Below are positions 8,717-16,628 of a stretch of 37,838 bases of DNA, one piece after another. Below the pieces are notes generated by a model. It was not told the origin of the DNA, searched no databases, and saw only the letters and a list, made by a program, of their open reading frames with translations. This stretch comes from Arthrobacter sp. Its GTDB lineage: Bacteria; Actinomycetota; Actinomycetes; Actinomycetales; Micrococcaceae. The translations under genes were made by a program, and so were the position numbers. Every line of letters begins with the position of its first letter. Positions within the stretch are counted from its first letter, which is position 1. The stretch covers positions 1 through 37,838 of the forward strand of contig JASLBS010000194.1 of NCBI GenBank assembly GCA_030146405.1, in the 5' to 3' direction.

Positions 8717-9024
8717 TCAGGTTCGTCTGCCGACTACTCAGGGTCGCCTGCACGAGGTTGGATCAGCCTTGCACCGCACGTTCCAGCGCCAAGCCCGTTC
8801 GCTTCTGGGCCGCTGACGGGTGTGCGTCTCCGGGCATCCCTCGGTCCCTTGCGAAGCGGCGGGTCAGGGTACGGGTGCCTTTGCAGTGCCCTGCACCGCA
8901 GCCTCCCTCCGTGGTTGCCCGTGTCGTCGACTACAGAATCCGACATTTGTCCGCCGTCATGATCGTCTACAGGGGGCAGACCGATCGGCATGCGCACGCC
9001 CGAAAGTACTGGCACGATTGCAGA
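8717..9024. other. Intergenic stretch upstream of the HAD gene
   Basis: A plus-strand frame is open through this region into the HAD gene, but its residues (Arg/Pro/Cys-rich) do not look like protein and no start signal is present. CACGAT at 9013-9018, six bases before ATG 9025, is a possible leaderless -10 box. No repeat, tRNA or terminator was found. Confidence 0.4.
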
Positions 9025-9672
9025 ATGACGAGAGTACGGCTGCCGGTTGGCGTGTGTGCGGTGGTGTTCGACGTCGGAGAGACACTGGTTGACGAATCGC
9101 GCGCATGGTCGGCCCAGGCAGAGCGCGCTGGGGTAACGCCGTTCACCTTGATGGGGGTTCTTGGTGCCCTTATCGCCCGGGACGAGGACCACCGACACGT
9201 GTGGGACCTACTCGGGGTCGAGCGTCCGACCGAGCCACCCCTCATCGAACGAGCCGACCTGTACCCCGACGCGCTTGCTTGCCTGCGCGCCGCTCAGCAA
9301 GCGGGCCTGTCGATCGGCATAGCGGGTAATCAGCCGGCAGGCGTCGAAACCCAGTTGCGGGATGCCGGTTTGGATGTGGACTTCATCGCGTCCTCTGCAG
9401 CATGGGGTGTGACGAAGCCTTCATCCGAGTTCTTCTCCCGAGTCATCACCGCAGCACAATGTGATGCCGAACAAATCCTTTACGTTGGAGACCGTCTCGA
9501 CAACGATGTGCTGCCTGCGCGTAGAGCCGGCATGCGAACTGCGTTCATTCGTCGGGGCCCATGGGGGTATCTTCACGCCCAACGCCCGGACGTCGCTCTG
9601 GCTGACCTGCAGATCGAATCCCTGATCGAGCTCACCACGGCCTTTACCCGGCCTGAGACACTGCCGCTCTAA
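9025..9672 (+). CDS. HAD-superfamily hydrolase with DxGxT motif, 215 aa
   Basis: Haloacid-dehalogenase fold protein of subfamily IA type (cap inserted after motif I). Motif I is FDVGETLVD: Asp16 is the expected nucleophile, but the usual second Asp, the general acid/base of HAD phosphatases, is Gly18. Motif II is IAGNQ (around 98-103), with Asn rather than plain Ser/Thr. Lys131 lies in VTKPSSEFF, and motif IV is YVGDRLDND (Asp156, Asp159, Asp161). The DxGxT form occurs in several actinobacterial HADs; without the second Asp, classical phosphatase chemistry is doubtful. ATG 9025 was chosen because family homology begins just after it, and the long upstream extension is not protein-like. It is a single gene in the accessory region; the substrate is unknown. 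Confidence 0.8.
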   Translation: MTRVRLPVGVCAVVFDVGETLVDESRAWSAQAERAGVTPFTLMGVLGALIARDEDHRHVWDLLGVERPTEPPLIERADLYPDALACLRAAQQAGLSIGIAGNQPAGVETQLRDAGLDVDFIASSAAWGVTKPSSEFFSRVITAAQCDAEQILYVGDRLDNDVLPARRAGMRTAFIRRGPWGYLHAQRPDVALADLQIESLIELTTAFTRPETLPL

Positions 9673-9944
9673 GGGTAAATGCGCTGATGGATCCGCATAC
9701 GGGCAGCATGAGCGTCGCTTCTTATGGTCGTCCACACAAATACTCGACAGGGTCTGCATGGACCTGGACCGGCCAGACCATAGACCGTCAACGAGCTCCA
9801 AGCCCGTGTCTCGGCATCCCGGCTGTTCAAGACGACAACGCAACGCTCACGCCCGAGCCGCGTAGTGAGCTTGCCGGCTTCGACTCAGTAGGGAGCACTC
9901 AGGAACCGGCAAACAAACCTGGCAGGACCTGTTTGACTGGGGGT

Positions 9945-10352
9945 ATGAACAGTGGACTACCCCCGGTTGAGTTCGCCTTCCCCGGTCCGCTGCGGGACTC
10001 CCTCATCGCTGCAATTCGGTCCGGGGCCAAGACCACGACAACTTCTCTCCTGCGCGAGTACGAGGTTGAGCACGAGTCCCCGCCAGTGGCCGGGCAGCGA
10101 GGTGTCGTCATCGACTCACAAGGCAAAGGAGCGTTCATCATCGAGACGACTGAAGTACGCACTGTTCGCTTGGGCGATGTCTCACTGGAACATGCGATGG
10201 CGGAGGGCGAAGGGTACGAATCCGTAGCGCAGTGGCGGTCTGGACACACTCGATTCTGGTCCTCAGCAGCTATGAAGCAAGAACTAGGAGCCGACTTCGA
10301 GCTCACAGACGAGTCCCTGGTGGTACTCGAACGCTTTCACGTGGTGCAGTAA
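9945..10352 (+). CDS. ASCH-domain protein (YhfF/COG4405-like), 135 aa
   Basis: Single ASCH domain, a PUA-like beta-barrel fold predicted to bind RNA or modified nucleotides. The signature GxKxxT is seen as SGAKTTTTS (Gly27, Lys29). A central beta region follows (GQRGVVIDSQGKGAFIIETT), then HAMAEGEGYESVAQWRSGH with the EGEG and W-H positions typical of the YhfF group, and the end is VVLERFHVV. ATG 9945 is preferred over earlier in-frame starts because homology begins with VEFAFPGPLRD, and GGGGGT precedes it. The 272 bp before it hold no gene that I can support. The gene is monocistronic; its cellular role is not established for this family. Confidence 0.8.
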   Translation: MNSGLPPVEFAFPGPLRDSLIAAIRSGAKTTTTSLLREYEVEHESPPVAGQRGVVIDSQGKGAFIIETTEVRTVRLGDVSLEHAMAEGEGYESVAQWRSGHTRFWSSAAMKQELGADFELTDESLVVLERFHVVQ

Positions 10353-10445
10353 CCGACCCACGCTTACGGGACTCGCGTCTCTACCGAGCGGACATTCGTA
10401 GGATGCACGAGTGGCGACGCAGGCCTCCCGAAATCGCTCGCGGCC

Positions 10446-10451
10446 TAAAGT
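10446..10451 (+). promoter_or_regulatory. Predicted leaderless -10 box, MORN-repeat gene
   Basis: TAAAGT lies exactly six bases before ATG 10458; no ribosome site is present between them (TGATAT). Confidence 0.45.
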
Positions 10452-10457
10452 TGATAT

Positions 10458-10721
10458 ATGGCTGCAAGCACGAGAAAGTCCGAGATCATCGACGGTTACA
10501 CCATCAAGTACCACGCGAACGGGACTACTCGGTGGTCGAAGGGGCGGATCGAGAACGGGAAACCGATCGGCTACTGGGAGTGGTACAGAATCGATGGCAC
10601 CCTCAAGCGGTCCGGGCATTTCGAGGCAGGTGAGCCGATAGGCGAATGGACCACATATGACCAGGACGGCAAGTCTTACAAAGTGACTCATCGTGGGCAT
10701 GCCCACGTGGAGTTCCAGTGA
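10458..10721 (+). CDS. MORN-repeat protein, YwqK-antitoxin-like, 87 aa
   Basis: Small beta-rich protein with tandem MORN-type units: YHANGTTRWSKGRIENGKPI, then GYWEWYRIDGTLKRSGHFEA, then GEPIGEWTTYDQDGK. Each unit has the G-x-W-x-x-Y/F core and an NGK/AGE turn. Such short MORN proteins are often labelled YwqK-family antitoxins. No toxin gene is adjacent here, so an antitoxin role is not supported by context; an orphan immunity or scaffold protein is equally possible. Translation probably starts at ATG 10458 on a leaderless mRNA. It is the last gene of the accessory stretch before core ychF. Confidence 0.7.
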   Translation: MAASTRKSEIIDGYTIKYHANGTTRWSKGRIENGKPIGYWEWYRIDGTLKRSGHFEAGEPIGEWTTYDQDGKSYKVTHRGHAHVEFQ

Positions 10722-10834
10722 AACCTGACTGTTCGTTGCTGTAATAGTCCTACCGTCTCAATGGCTGCGTAGTTCCGCCACACCGCATGCGGAGCGACCA
10801 AGGCTGAGGCCGCACCACGGTCAGTCGTTCTGGA

Positions 10835-11920
10835 TCAGACGTTGAACCTGAACTCCACCACGTCGCCGTCGGTCATGACGTAGTCCTTGCCCTCGATACG
10901 CACCTTGCCGCGGGACTTCGCCTCGCTCATGGAACCGGCGTCGATGAGGTCGTGGAAGGAGACCACCTCCGCCTTGATGAAGCCACGCTGGAAGTCGGAG
11001 TGGATCACTCCGGCGGCCTCGGGCGCCGTCGCACCCTTCTTGATGGTCCAGGCCCGGCTCTCCTTCGGACCCGCCGTCAGGTACGTCTGCAGGCCGAGGG
11101 TATGGAAACCGACGCGCGCCAGCTGGTCCAGCCCCGACTCCTCCTGGCCGTTCATCTCGAGCATCTCGCGGGCCTCGGCCTCGTCGAGCTCCACCAGGTC
11201 CGCCTCGAGCTTCGCGTCGAGGAAGATGGCGTCCGCCGGCGCCACGAGGTCGCGCAGTTCCTGCTGCCGGTCCGGGTTGCCGAGCACGGCATCGTCCACG
11301 TTGAACACGTAGATGAAGGGCTTCGCGGTGAGGAGGCTGAGTTCGCGGAGGTGCTCCATCTCGAGCTTGTCGCTCGCGACGGACGAGAAGATGGTGTCCC
11401 CGCGCGCCAGCACCACCTCGGCGGCCTGCATAGCGGTCAGCTGCGCGGCTTCGCGCTTCTTGATCTTCACTTCCTTCTCGACACGCGGAATGGCTTTCTC
11501 GAGCGTCTGGAGGTCGGCGAGGATCAGTTCGGTATTGATGGTCTCCATGTCGGAGCGCGGATCCACCTTGCCGTCCACATGGATCACATCGGGATCGTCG
11601 AACACGCGGATCACCTGGGCGATCGCCTCGGCCTCACGGATGGTGGCAAGGAACTTGTTACCGAGCCCCTCACCCTCGGATGCACCCTTGACGATGCCGG
11701 CGATGTCCACGAAGGACACGGTGGCGGGCAACAGGCGCTGCGATCCGAAGACCTCGGCGAGGCTGGCCAGGCGGGAATCAGGCAGGTTGACCACGCCGAT
11801 GTTCGGCTCGATGGTGGCGAACGGATAGTTCGCTGCCAGAACGTTGTTGCGCGTCAGCGCATTGAAGAGTGTTGATTTGCCGACGTTGGGCAGTCCGACG
11901 ATGCCGATAGTAAGAGCCAC
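10835..11920 (-). CDS. ychF: Redox-regulated ATPase YchF (Obg-family), 361 aa
   Basis: Universal OBG-family P-loop protein that prefers ATP and binds ribosomes, with a role in stress responses and translation. The P-loop GLPNVGKSTLFNAL stands at the very N-terminus and DIAGIVKGASEGEGLGN is the G3/switch II region. FNVDD takes the place of the usual NKxD specificity motif, which explains ATP over GTP. A coiled-coil insert lies in the middle (EKEVKIKKREAAQ), and a C-terminal TGS-like domain ends GDVVEFRFNV. I prefer GTG 11920 (VALTIGIVGLPNVG) over TTG 11929: it gives the typical length, and a TAGACT box stands 8 nt upstream, suggesting a leaderless mRNA. It is divergent from the decayed rmuC. 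Confidence 0.96.
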   Translation of the reverse strand: MALTIGIVGLPNVGKSTLFNALTRNNVLAANYPFATIEPNIGVVNLPDSRLASLAEVFGSQRLLPATVSFVDIAGIVKGASEGEGLGNKFLATIREAEAIAQVIRVFDDPDVIHVDGKVDPRSDMETINTELILADLQTLEKAIPRVEKEVKIKKREAAQLTAMQAAEVVLARGDTIFSSVASDKLEMEHLRELSLLTAKPFIYVFNVDDAVLGNPDRQQELRDLVAPADAIFLDAKLEADLVELDEAEAREMLEMNGQEESGLDQLARVGFHTLGLQTYLTAGPKESRAWTIKKGATAPEAAGVIHSDFQRGFIKAEVVSFHDLIDAGSMSEAKSRGKVRIEGKDYVMTDGDVVEFRFNV

Positions 11921-11928
11921 GGGAGCCA

Positions 11929-11934
11929 AGTCTA
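11929..11934 (-). promoter_or_regulatory. Predicted leaderless -10 box, ychF
   Basis: Minus-strand TAGACT lies eight bases before the GTG at 11920, with no Shine-Dalgarno between them. It helps decide the GTG start. Confidence 0.45.
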
Positions 11935-12004
11935 CCGGGCGGCGAACGAGTGGCTGGCGGCACCGTGCACATGGAAGGTCGGAGACCGCGGCGACTGTGC
12001 GCTC

Positions 12005-12510
12005 ATGAGCATCACGTCCGTCCTCCTCGTTGTCCTCGCCTTGGTCCTCGGATGTGCCCTCGGTCTACCTAGTGGCACGCCACCCCCACCTCCGATCCGA
12101 GAAGCTGCGTGCTCAACTCGACGACGCCGGCGAGCGGCTCGGAAGTACGACGACGCAGCTCGTGGCCACTGCCGCGCAGCGTGACCTCCTCCAGCAGCAC
12201 AACCGCGAGATGTGCGGAAGCGCGTCCACGGACGACGACGTGTTGCGCGCCCTCGCTCCCGTCGCGGAGAAACTGACGCAGGTGCAGCGCCAGGTGGGGC
12301 TTTTGGAGCGTGACCGCGTGGAGCAGTACGGACAACTGGCACGCCAGCTCGAGGAGGCACGTGAGGCGGACGCTCGCCTCCTCTCCACCATGCAGTCCCT
12401 CGCCGGTGAGCTCCGGAGTAACAGCGCGCGGGGGCAGTGGAGTCAGATTCAACTGCGCTGTGTGGCGGTCGAGTCGGTGCTGTCGGAAGCTCTGCCTGAG
12501 CCCGTGCAAC
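12005..12510 (+). pseudogene. rmuC: rmuC remnant: frameshifted and lacking the nuclease domain
   Basis: Remains of the DNA recombination protein RmuC. The N-terminal membrane helix is intact from ATG 12005 (MSITSVLLVVLALVLGCALG). An extra base near 12065 then shifts the frame; the next frame continues exactly where the helix should end (YLVARHPHLRSEKLRAQLDD) and runs through the long coiled coil (LRALAPVAEKLTQVQRQVGL, ERDRVEQYGQLARQLEEA) to SNSARGQW. From about 12445 the conserved GQWGEVQLRRV element decays to GQWSQIQLRCVAV, and the roughly 200-residue PD-(D/E)XK-like catalytic domain is absent: the sequence runs straight into the ispH terminator. Two independent lesions make a sequencing error unlikely. 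The location between ychF and ispH is where related genomes keep rmuC (recalled, not searched). Confidence 0.8.
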
Positions 12511-12555
12511 GGGACGTGCCGGCTGAAGGCAGGAACCACGGGACGGCGGGCACAA

Positions 12556-12589
12556 CGACGGCGGCTCCCCCGAAGGAGAGCCGCCGTCG
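12556..12589. terminator. Strong hairpin terminator between rmuC remnant and ispH
   Basis: CGACGGCGGCTC and GAGCCGCCGTCG form a perfect 12-bp stem with a 10-nt loop. It lies 25 bp downstream of the ispH stop on the minus strand and beyond the rmuC remnant on the plus strand, so it can serve both. Confidence 0.8.
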
Positions 12590-12613
12590 CGAACAGAGGG
12601 GTGGTTCCGCTCC

Positions 12614-13705
12614 TCAGTTGAGCGAGGAACGATCCTGCCCGCGCCCGCCGCGCCCCTGCGAAGGATCGCCCATGGCCTTGAGAGCGGATCGAATCTCCTT
12701 GGGCAGCGAGAAGATGATGTCCTCCTCGGCCGTCACCACTTCCTCGACCTGTCCGTAGCCGTACTCGGCCAGCAGCCTCAGGACGTCCTGCACGAGGTTC
12801 TCGGGAACGGATGCACCGGAGGAGATCCCGACCGTCGAGACGCCTTCGAACCACGACTCGTTCACCTCATTGGCGTAGTCGACGCGGTGGGCGGCCTTCG
12901 CACCGTACTCCAGCGCCACCTCCACGAGTCGCACCGAGTTCGAGGAGTTCGCGGAGCCCACCACGATCACGAGGTCGGTTTCCGGCGAGATCTTCTTGAT
13001 GGCGGCCTGGCGATTGGACGTGGCATAGCAGATGTCGTCACTCGGCGGGTCCTGAAGGGTGGGGAACCGCTCCTTCAGGAGATTCACGGTCAGCATGGTT
13101 TCGTCCACGCTCAGGGTGGTCTGCGACAGCCAGATGAGCCGCTCGGGATCACGGACCTGGACCTTGTCCACGTCCTGCGGGCCGTTGACGATCTGGATGT
13201 GCTCGGGGGCCTCACCGGCGGTGCCCTCGACCTCCTCGTGGCCCTCGTGGCCGATGAGGAGAATGTCGAAGTCATCGCGTGCGAAGCGCTGTGCTTCCTT
13301 GTGGACCTTGGTCACCAGGGGGCAGGTGGCGTCGATGGTCCGGAGGCCCCGATCCTCGGCGGACTGCACCACGGCGGGCGACACCCCGTGCGCGGAGAAG
13401 ACGACGAGCGCGCCCTCCGGGACCTCGTCGGTCTCGTCGACGAAGATGGCCCCCTTCTCCTCGAGCGTGGAGACCACGAACAGGTTGTGCACGATCTGCT
13501 TGCGCACGTACACCGGGGGCCCGTAGTGCTCGAGCGCCTTCTCGACGGCGATCACCGCGCGGTCCACGCCCGCGCAATAGCCTCGGGGGGCAGCCAGCAG
13601 CACCCTCTTCTCCCCAGGAACCGGTGCGGCCGCGAGGACGTCCTCCGGCGACCGGCGCCGGCGCGGAATGGTGGGCATGGGGACCTGAACGGTGGTACTG
13701 GTCAT
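12614..13705 (-). CDS. ispH: 4-hydroxy-3-methylbut-2-enyl diphosphate reductase, 363 aa
   Basis: Last enzyme of the MEP isoprenoid pathway: a [4Fe-4S] protein that reduces HMBPP to IPP and DMAPP in the cytoplasm. The three cluster cysteines are present: Cys44 (PRGYCAGV), Cys128 (DATCPLV) and Cys226 (DDICYATSNRQ). The proton-relay glutamate lies in GHEGHEEVEGT (Glu158 by alignment with E. coli Glu126). About 30 extra N-terminal residues, and a Gly/Arg-rich tail after 345, extend the core as in other actinobacteria. There is no ribosome site; TAGAAT stands six bases before ATG 13705, so the mRNA is probably leaderless. The adjacent xseA and xseB genes are the usual actinobacterial neighbours. 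Confidence 0.97.
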   Translation of the reverse strand: MTSTTVQVPMPTIPRRRRSPEDVLAAAPVPGEKRVLLAAPRGYCAGVDRAVIAVEKALEHYGPPVYVRKQIVHNLFVVSTLEEKGAIFVDETDEVPEGALVVFSAHGVSPAVVQSAEDRGLRTIDATCPLVTKVHKEAQRFARDDFDILLIGHEGHEEVEGTAGEAPEHIQIVNGPQDVDKVQVRDPERLIWLSQTTLSVDETMLTVNLLKERFPTLQDPPSDDICYATSNRQAAIKKISPETDLVIVVGSANSSNSVRLVEVALEYGAKAAHRVDYANEVNESWFEGVSTVGISSGASVPENLVQDVLRLLAEYGYGQVEEVVTAEEDIIFSLPKEIRSALKAMGDPSQGRGGRGQDRSSLN

Positions 13706-13711
13706 AGGTCG

Positions 13712-13717
13712 ATTCTA
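13712..13717 (-). promoter_or_regulatory. Predicted leaderless -10 box, ispH
   Basis: Minus-strand TAGAAT, one mismatch from TATAAT, lies six bases before ATG 13705. No clear -35 hexamer was seen. Confidence 0.55.
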
Positions 13718-13767
13718 GCGGGTCGCCTCCTCGCGGACCCGAGGATCCATGCCGGGTCCGCTGTGAG

Positions 13768-14616
13768 CTAGGCCCTACGACCCCGACCGACGACGAACTG
13801 CGCCACGACACCGAGCACCAGGGCGATCAGCCCTGCGATGATCACGGGGGCACTGGAGGTAGCGAGATCCGCTCCGGCCCGTTCGGCGAGTCCGCGGACG
13901 AACACCTGGGCCACGGCGGCGGAACCGGCACCGGTGGAATCGACGGCCACGACCGGAAGGCGGTTTGCGACGAGGAGCCCCAGTGCACCGATCGCTGCCA
14001 CACCGAGGCCCAGAAGGGCGAGCGTGGTGCCCCGGCTTCGGGCGATCAGCAGTGCCAGCACCGCCAGCGCTCCGGCGCCCGCGAGGTAGAGCGGCCATTC
14101 CTCGGCGGCATCGGCGGCGGCGCTGAACATGCCGCCCCTCGTGATGGATCCCACCTCGATCGTGGTGGTCTCCGGCGTCGGCACGTCCACGCCGAGGCCG
14201 GCTCCCACATTCTCGGTCACCAGGCTGATGACCGGTCCGAGGTCGAGGGAGAGGATCGCGGGTGCCGGCTCGGAGGGGTCGGGCGCTTCCGCGAACGTGA
14301 TGCCATGGGACAGGCGCAGTGTCTGGTCCCACGCGCCGGGGTAGCCCGAGGAACCGGTGACGGCGCCGGCGGCATCCCGGACGATCGGCTCCACGAAGGA
14401 GTTGAACTGCTCCGGCAGACCCGCGCTCGAGGTGACGTCCTGAGCGAGCGAATCCACCAATGCCGCCTGGAAGTCCGCATCGTCGGCGAGCGGCGCAGCC
14501 AGGGACACGAAGCCGGATTCCTTCACCAGGTTCTGGTCCACCCACGCCGTGGCAAGTCCACCGGTTGCCACGACGAGAGCGAGAAGGGCCAGGAGGGCTG
14601 AGACGAGGGTCCGCAT
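13768..14616 (-). CDS. Conserved actinobacterial integral membrane protein, 282 aa
   Basis: Function unknown. It has an N-terminal membrane anchor (RTLVSALLALLALVVATGGL, 2-21), an extracytoplasmic domain of about 150 residues that is rich in Asp/Ala/Gly, then three C-terminal helices (around 179-198, 204-225 and 256-276) and a basic end RGRRA. The extracellular part opens WVDQNLVKESGFVSLAAPLA, in which the ESGFV-LA segment resembles a recurring actinobacterial membrane-protein motif. ATG 14616 has AAGGA at 4-nt spacing, so I reject the 30-residue longer frame. It is divergent from xseA with a 205-bp shared promoter region, and is probably an independent unit from ispH. Confidence 0.8.
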   Translation of the reverse strand: MRTLVSALLALLALVVATGGLATAWVDQNLVKESGFVSLAAPLADDADFQAALVDSLAQDVTSSAGLPEQFNSFVEPIVRDAAGAVTGSSGYPGAWDQTLRLSHGITFAEAPDPSEPAPAILSLDLGPVISLVTENVGAGLGVDVPTPETTTIEVGSITRGGMFSAAADAAEEWPLYLAGAGALAVLALLIARSRGTTLALLGLGVAAIGALGLLVANRLPVVAVDSTGAGSAAVAQVFVRGLAERAGADLATSSAPVIIAGLIALVLGVVAQFVVGRGRRA

Positions 14617-14821
14617 GGATTCCTTTGCTGGGGGTGAAGTCCGAATTATGCCGCGGAACCCGGATGCAGCCCAGCCGACGCACTGTGCGGTCCGCCTGCA
14701 GCACACATGGTTCCTCCACTGGCCGTGGTTGTGGGCAGTCGATGGTAGAGATGAGGGGTCGACTGGTCACGGAGAACAGTCGGATGATCGGAGGCCCGGC
14801 CTCCCGGACACGAGGAGAGCG

Positions 14822-16126
14822 ATGACGAGCGAGGAAGTGCAGCCGGGCCCCGCCGCGGGCGAGGAGCCTGGCTCCACAGTCCCGGCAACCGCTGCCGAGA
14901 CCTCGCCCGACTCGCCGTGGCCCCTGCATCTGCTGTCGGAGAAGCTCAAGGCGCACATCGACCGCGCACCGGCAGCCTGGGTGGAGGGGCAGGTGATCGA
15001 GCTCAACCGCCGCGCCAGCATGTGCTACATCACTCTGCGTGACGTCGACTCGGAGGTGTCGCTGTCACTGTCCGTCTTCGGCAGCGTCATGGATCGGGTG
15101 TCGTCACCCCTGGAACGCGGGTCGCGGGTGGTGGCCCGTCTCAAGCCCGATTTCTGGATGAAGACCGGCCGCCTCTCGATGCAGACCAGTGACATCCGCC
15201 CGGTCGGCATCGGCGACCTCCTCGCGCGGATCGAACGACTGCGGCAGACACTCGCGGCCGAGGGCCTGTTCTTCCCGGCCCGGAAGAAGCAGCTTCCGCT
15301 CCTCCCGCACCGGATCGGTCTCATCACCGGGCGGAACTCCGACGCCATGAAGGATGTGATGCGCAACGCTGCGCTGCGCTGGCCCGCGGTGGAGTTCGAG
15401 GTGCGTGAAGTGGCGGTGCAGGGCGTCAACAGCGTGGCGCAGGTATGCGCTGCCCTGGGCGAGCTGGACAGGAATCCCGAGATCGACGTCATCATCATCG
15501 CGCGCGGTGGTGGCGCACTCGAGGACCTCCTGGCCTTCAGCGACGAGAAGCTCATCCGGGCCGTGGCCGCAGCCACCACGCCCGTGGTCAGTGCCATCGG
15601 TCACGAGGCGGACCGCCCGCTCCTGGACGAGGTGGCCGACCTCCGCGCCTCGACCCCCACGGATGCCGCGAAGCGCGTGGTACCCGACGTGACCGAGGAA
15701 CTCGGCAGGATCTCGCAGGCACGCGCCGCGCTCGAGCGCTCCATCCGCGTCCTGGTTCATCGCGAGAGCGAGAGCCTCGCCAACCTGCGATCACGGCCGT
15801 CGATGGCCCGACCGGAAGGAATGGTCGAGGTCCGCGAAGCCGACCTCGAGCGCCTCCGGACGCGCTCGTTGAGGAGCACGACGACGGCGGTGGAACGGGA
15901 CGCGGACGTGATCCATCACCTGCGCGAGCGTGTACGGTCCCTGTCCCCCCAGAGAACACTCGACCGCGGTTACGCCGTGGTGCAGCTGGGCGACGGAACG
16001 GTGGTCAGGGAGCCGGGCGACACCCGCGACGGCGACGCCCTCCGGATCCGGGTTGCCGGAGGACGCTTCGGTGCCGTCACCGATGGCGCTCCTGATGGCG
16101 GTACCGATGCATCCAGGCCGTCGTGA
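14822..16126 (+). CDS. xseA: Exodeoxyribonuclease VII large subunit, 434 aa
   Basis: Catalytic subunit of ExoVII, which degrades single-stranded DNA to short oligonucleotides in repair. An N-terminal OB-fold (about 45-135: VEGQVIELNRRASMCYITLR) binds ssDNA. The catalytic domain follows, with GLITGRNSDAMKDVM, RGGG at 228-231 (IIIARGGGALEDLLAF) and GHEAD at 260-264. A long helical region for XseB binding ends in LSPQRTLDRGYAVV and a C-terminal beta segment. The start at 14822 is fixed by GAGGAG five bases ahead; the frame also opens further upstream but overlaps the divergent gene. A TAGAGA in the leader near 14744 may be the -10 box. xseB follows after 70 bp on the same strand. Confidence 0.96.
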   Translation: MTSEEVQPGPAAGEEPGSTVPATAAETSPDSPWPLHLLSEKLKAHIDRAPAAWVEGQVIELNRRASMCYITLRDVDSEVSLSLSVFGSVMDRVSSPLERGSRVVARLKPDFWMKTGRLSMQTSDIRPVGIGDLLARIERLRQTLAAEGLFFPARKKQLPLLPHRIGLITGRNSDAMKDVMRNAALRWPAVEFEVREVAVQGVNSVAQVCAALGELDRNPEIDVIIIARGGGALEDLLAFSDEKLIRAVAAATTPVVSAIGHEADRPLLDEVADLRASTPTDAAKRVVPDVTEELGRISQARAALERSIRVLVHRESESLANLRSRPSMARPEGMVEVREADLERLRTRSLRSTTTAVERDADVIHHLRERVRSLSPQRTLDRGYAVVQLGDGTVVREPGDTRDGDALRIRVAGGRFGAVTDGAPDGGTDASRPS

Positions 16127-16196
16127 CAGGACGGCGAGCCCCGGCAGCTGCTGACGTGACCAGCTCCACGACACTCCTCCCCGAAAGGACCCTTGA

Positions 16197-16436
16197 ATGA
16201 CCGACATCAGCCAGACGACGCCGCAGCAGCAGCCGGAGGTGGACTCCCTGTCCTATGAGCAGGCACGGGAGGAACTCGTGTCCGTCGTATCGCAGCTCGA
16301 AGCAGGGGGTGTCAGCCTCGAGACCTCACTCGCTCTGTGGGAGCGCGGTGAGGCCCTCGCCGACCGCTGCGAGGTGTGGCTCGAGGGAGCCAAGGCGCGT
16401 CTTGCAGCGGCGCGGGAGAAGGCCGAGCACAGCTGA
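16197..16436 (+). CDS. xseB: Exodeoxyribonuclease VII small subunit, 79 aa
   Basis: Small helical subunit that binds several copies to one XseA. The family core is present: LSYEQAREELVSVVSQLEAG (18-37), then SLETSLALWERGEALADRCE (40-59) and WLEGAKARLAAA. AAAGGA lies 9 nt before ATG 16197. The first 15 residues are Thr/Gln-rich and non-conserved, as usual. Transcribed with xseA. Confidence 0.96.
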   Translation: MTDISQTTPQQQPEVDSLSYEQAREELVSVVSQLEAGGVSLETSLALWERGEALADRCEVWLEGAKARLAAAREKAEHS

Positions 16437-16444
16437 GACGATCT

Positions 16445-16459
16445 CCTGCTCGGAGCAGG
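16445..16459 (+). terminator. Short hairpin after xseB
   Basis: CCTGCT-CGG-AGCAGG is a perfect 6-bp stem with a 3-nt loop, nine bases after the xseB stop. No U-tract follows; a weak terminator is likely. Confidence 0.45.
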
Positions 16460-16484
16460 TGCAGCTCACCGGAGCGCGCCGGTA

Positions 16485-16543
16485 GCAGGGGACGTCGGGG
16501 AGCCGGGGCGTGCCGATCGCAGGGGACGTCGGAGAGCCGGAGC
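16485..16543. repeat. Two direct repeats, 25 bp, period 34
   Basis: Copies at 16485-16509 and 16519-16543 both read GCAGGGGACGTCGG then G/A GAGCCGG then G/A GC, identical at 23 of 25 positions. They lie in the non-coding gap between the convergent xseB and FNT genes. Local duplication is the simplest reading. Confidence 0.75.
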
Positions 16544-16628
16544 TGTCCGTACGCTGCAGATGCTCCTGAGTACCTGCTTCTGAGTGACTGCGCGCCGGCC
16601 CGTCGGGCTTGATCCGGGGTTGTTCGAA

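Noticed and set aside
8734..9198. Minus-strand frame overlapping the HAD gene start
   Set aside because: Overlaps a well-supported gene and lacks protein-like composition.
10458..10721. MORN-repeat gene as part of a toxin-antitoxin pair
   Set aside because: No toxin candidate lies within the flanking sequence; ychF is a core gene on the opposite strand.
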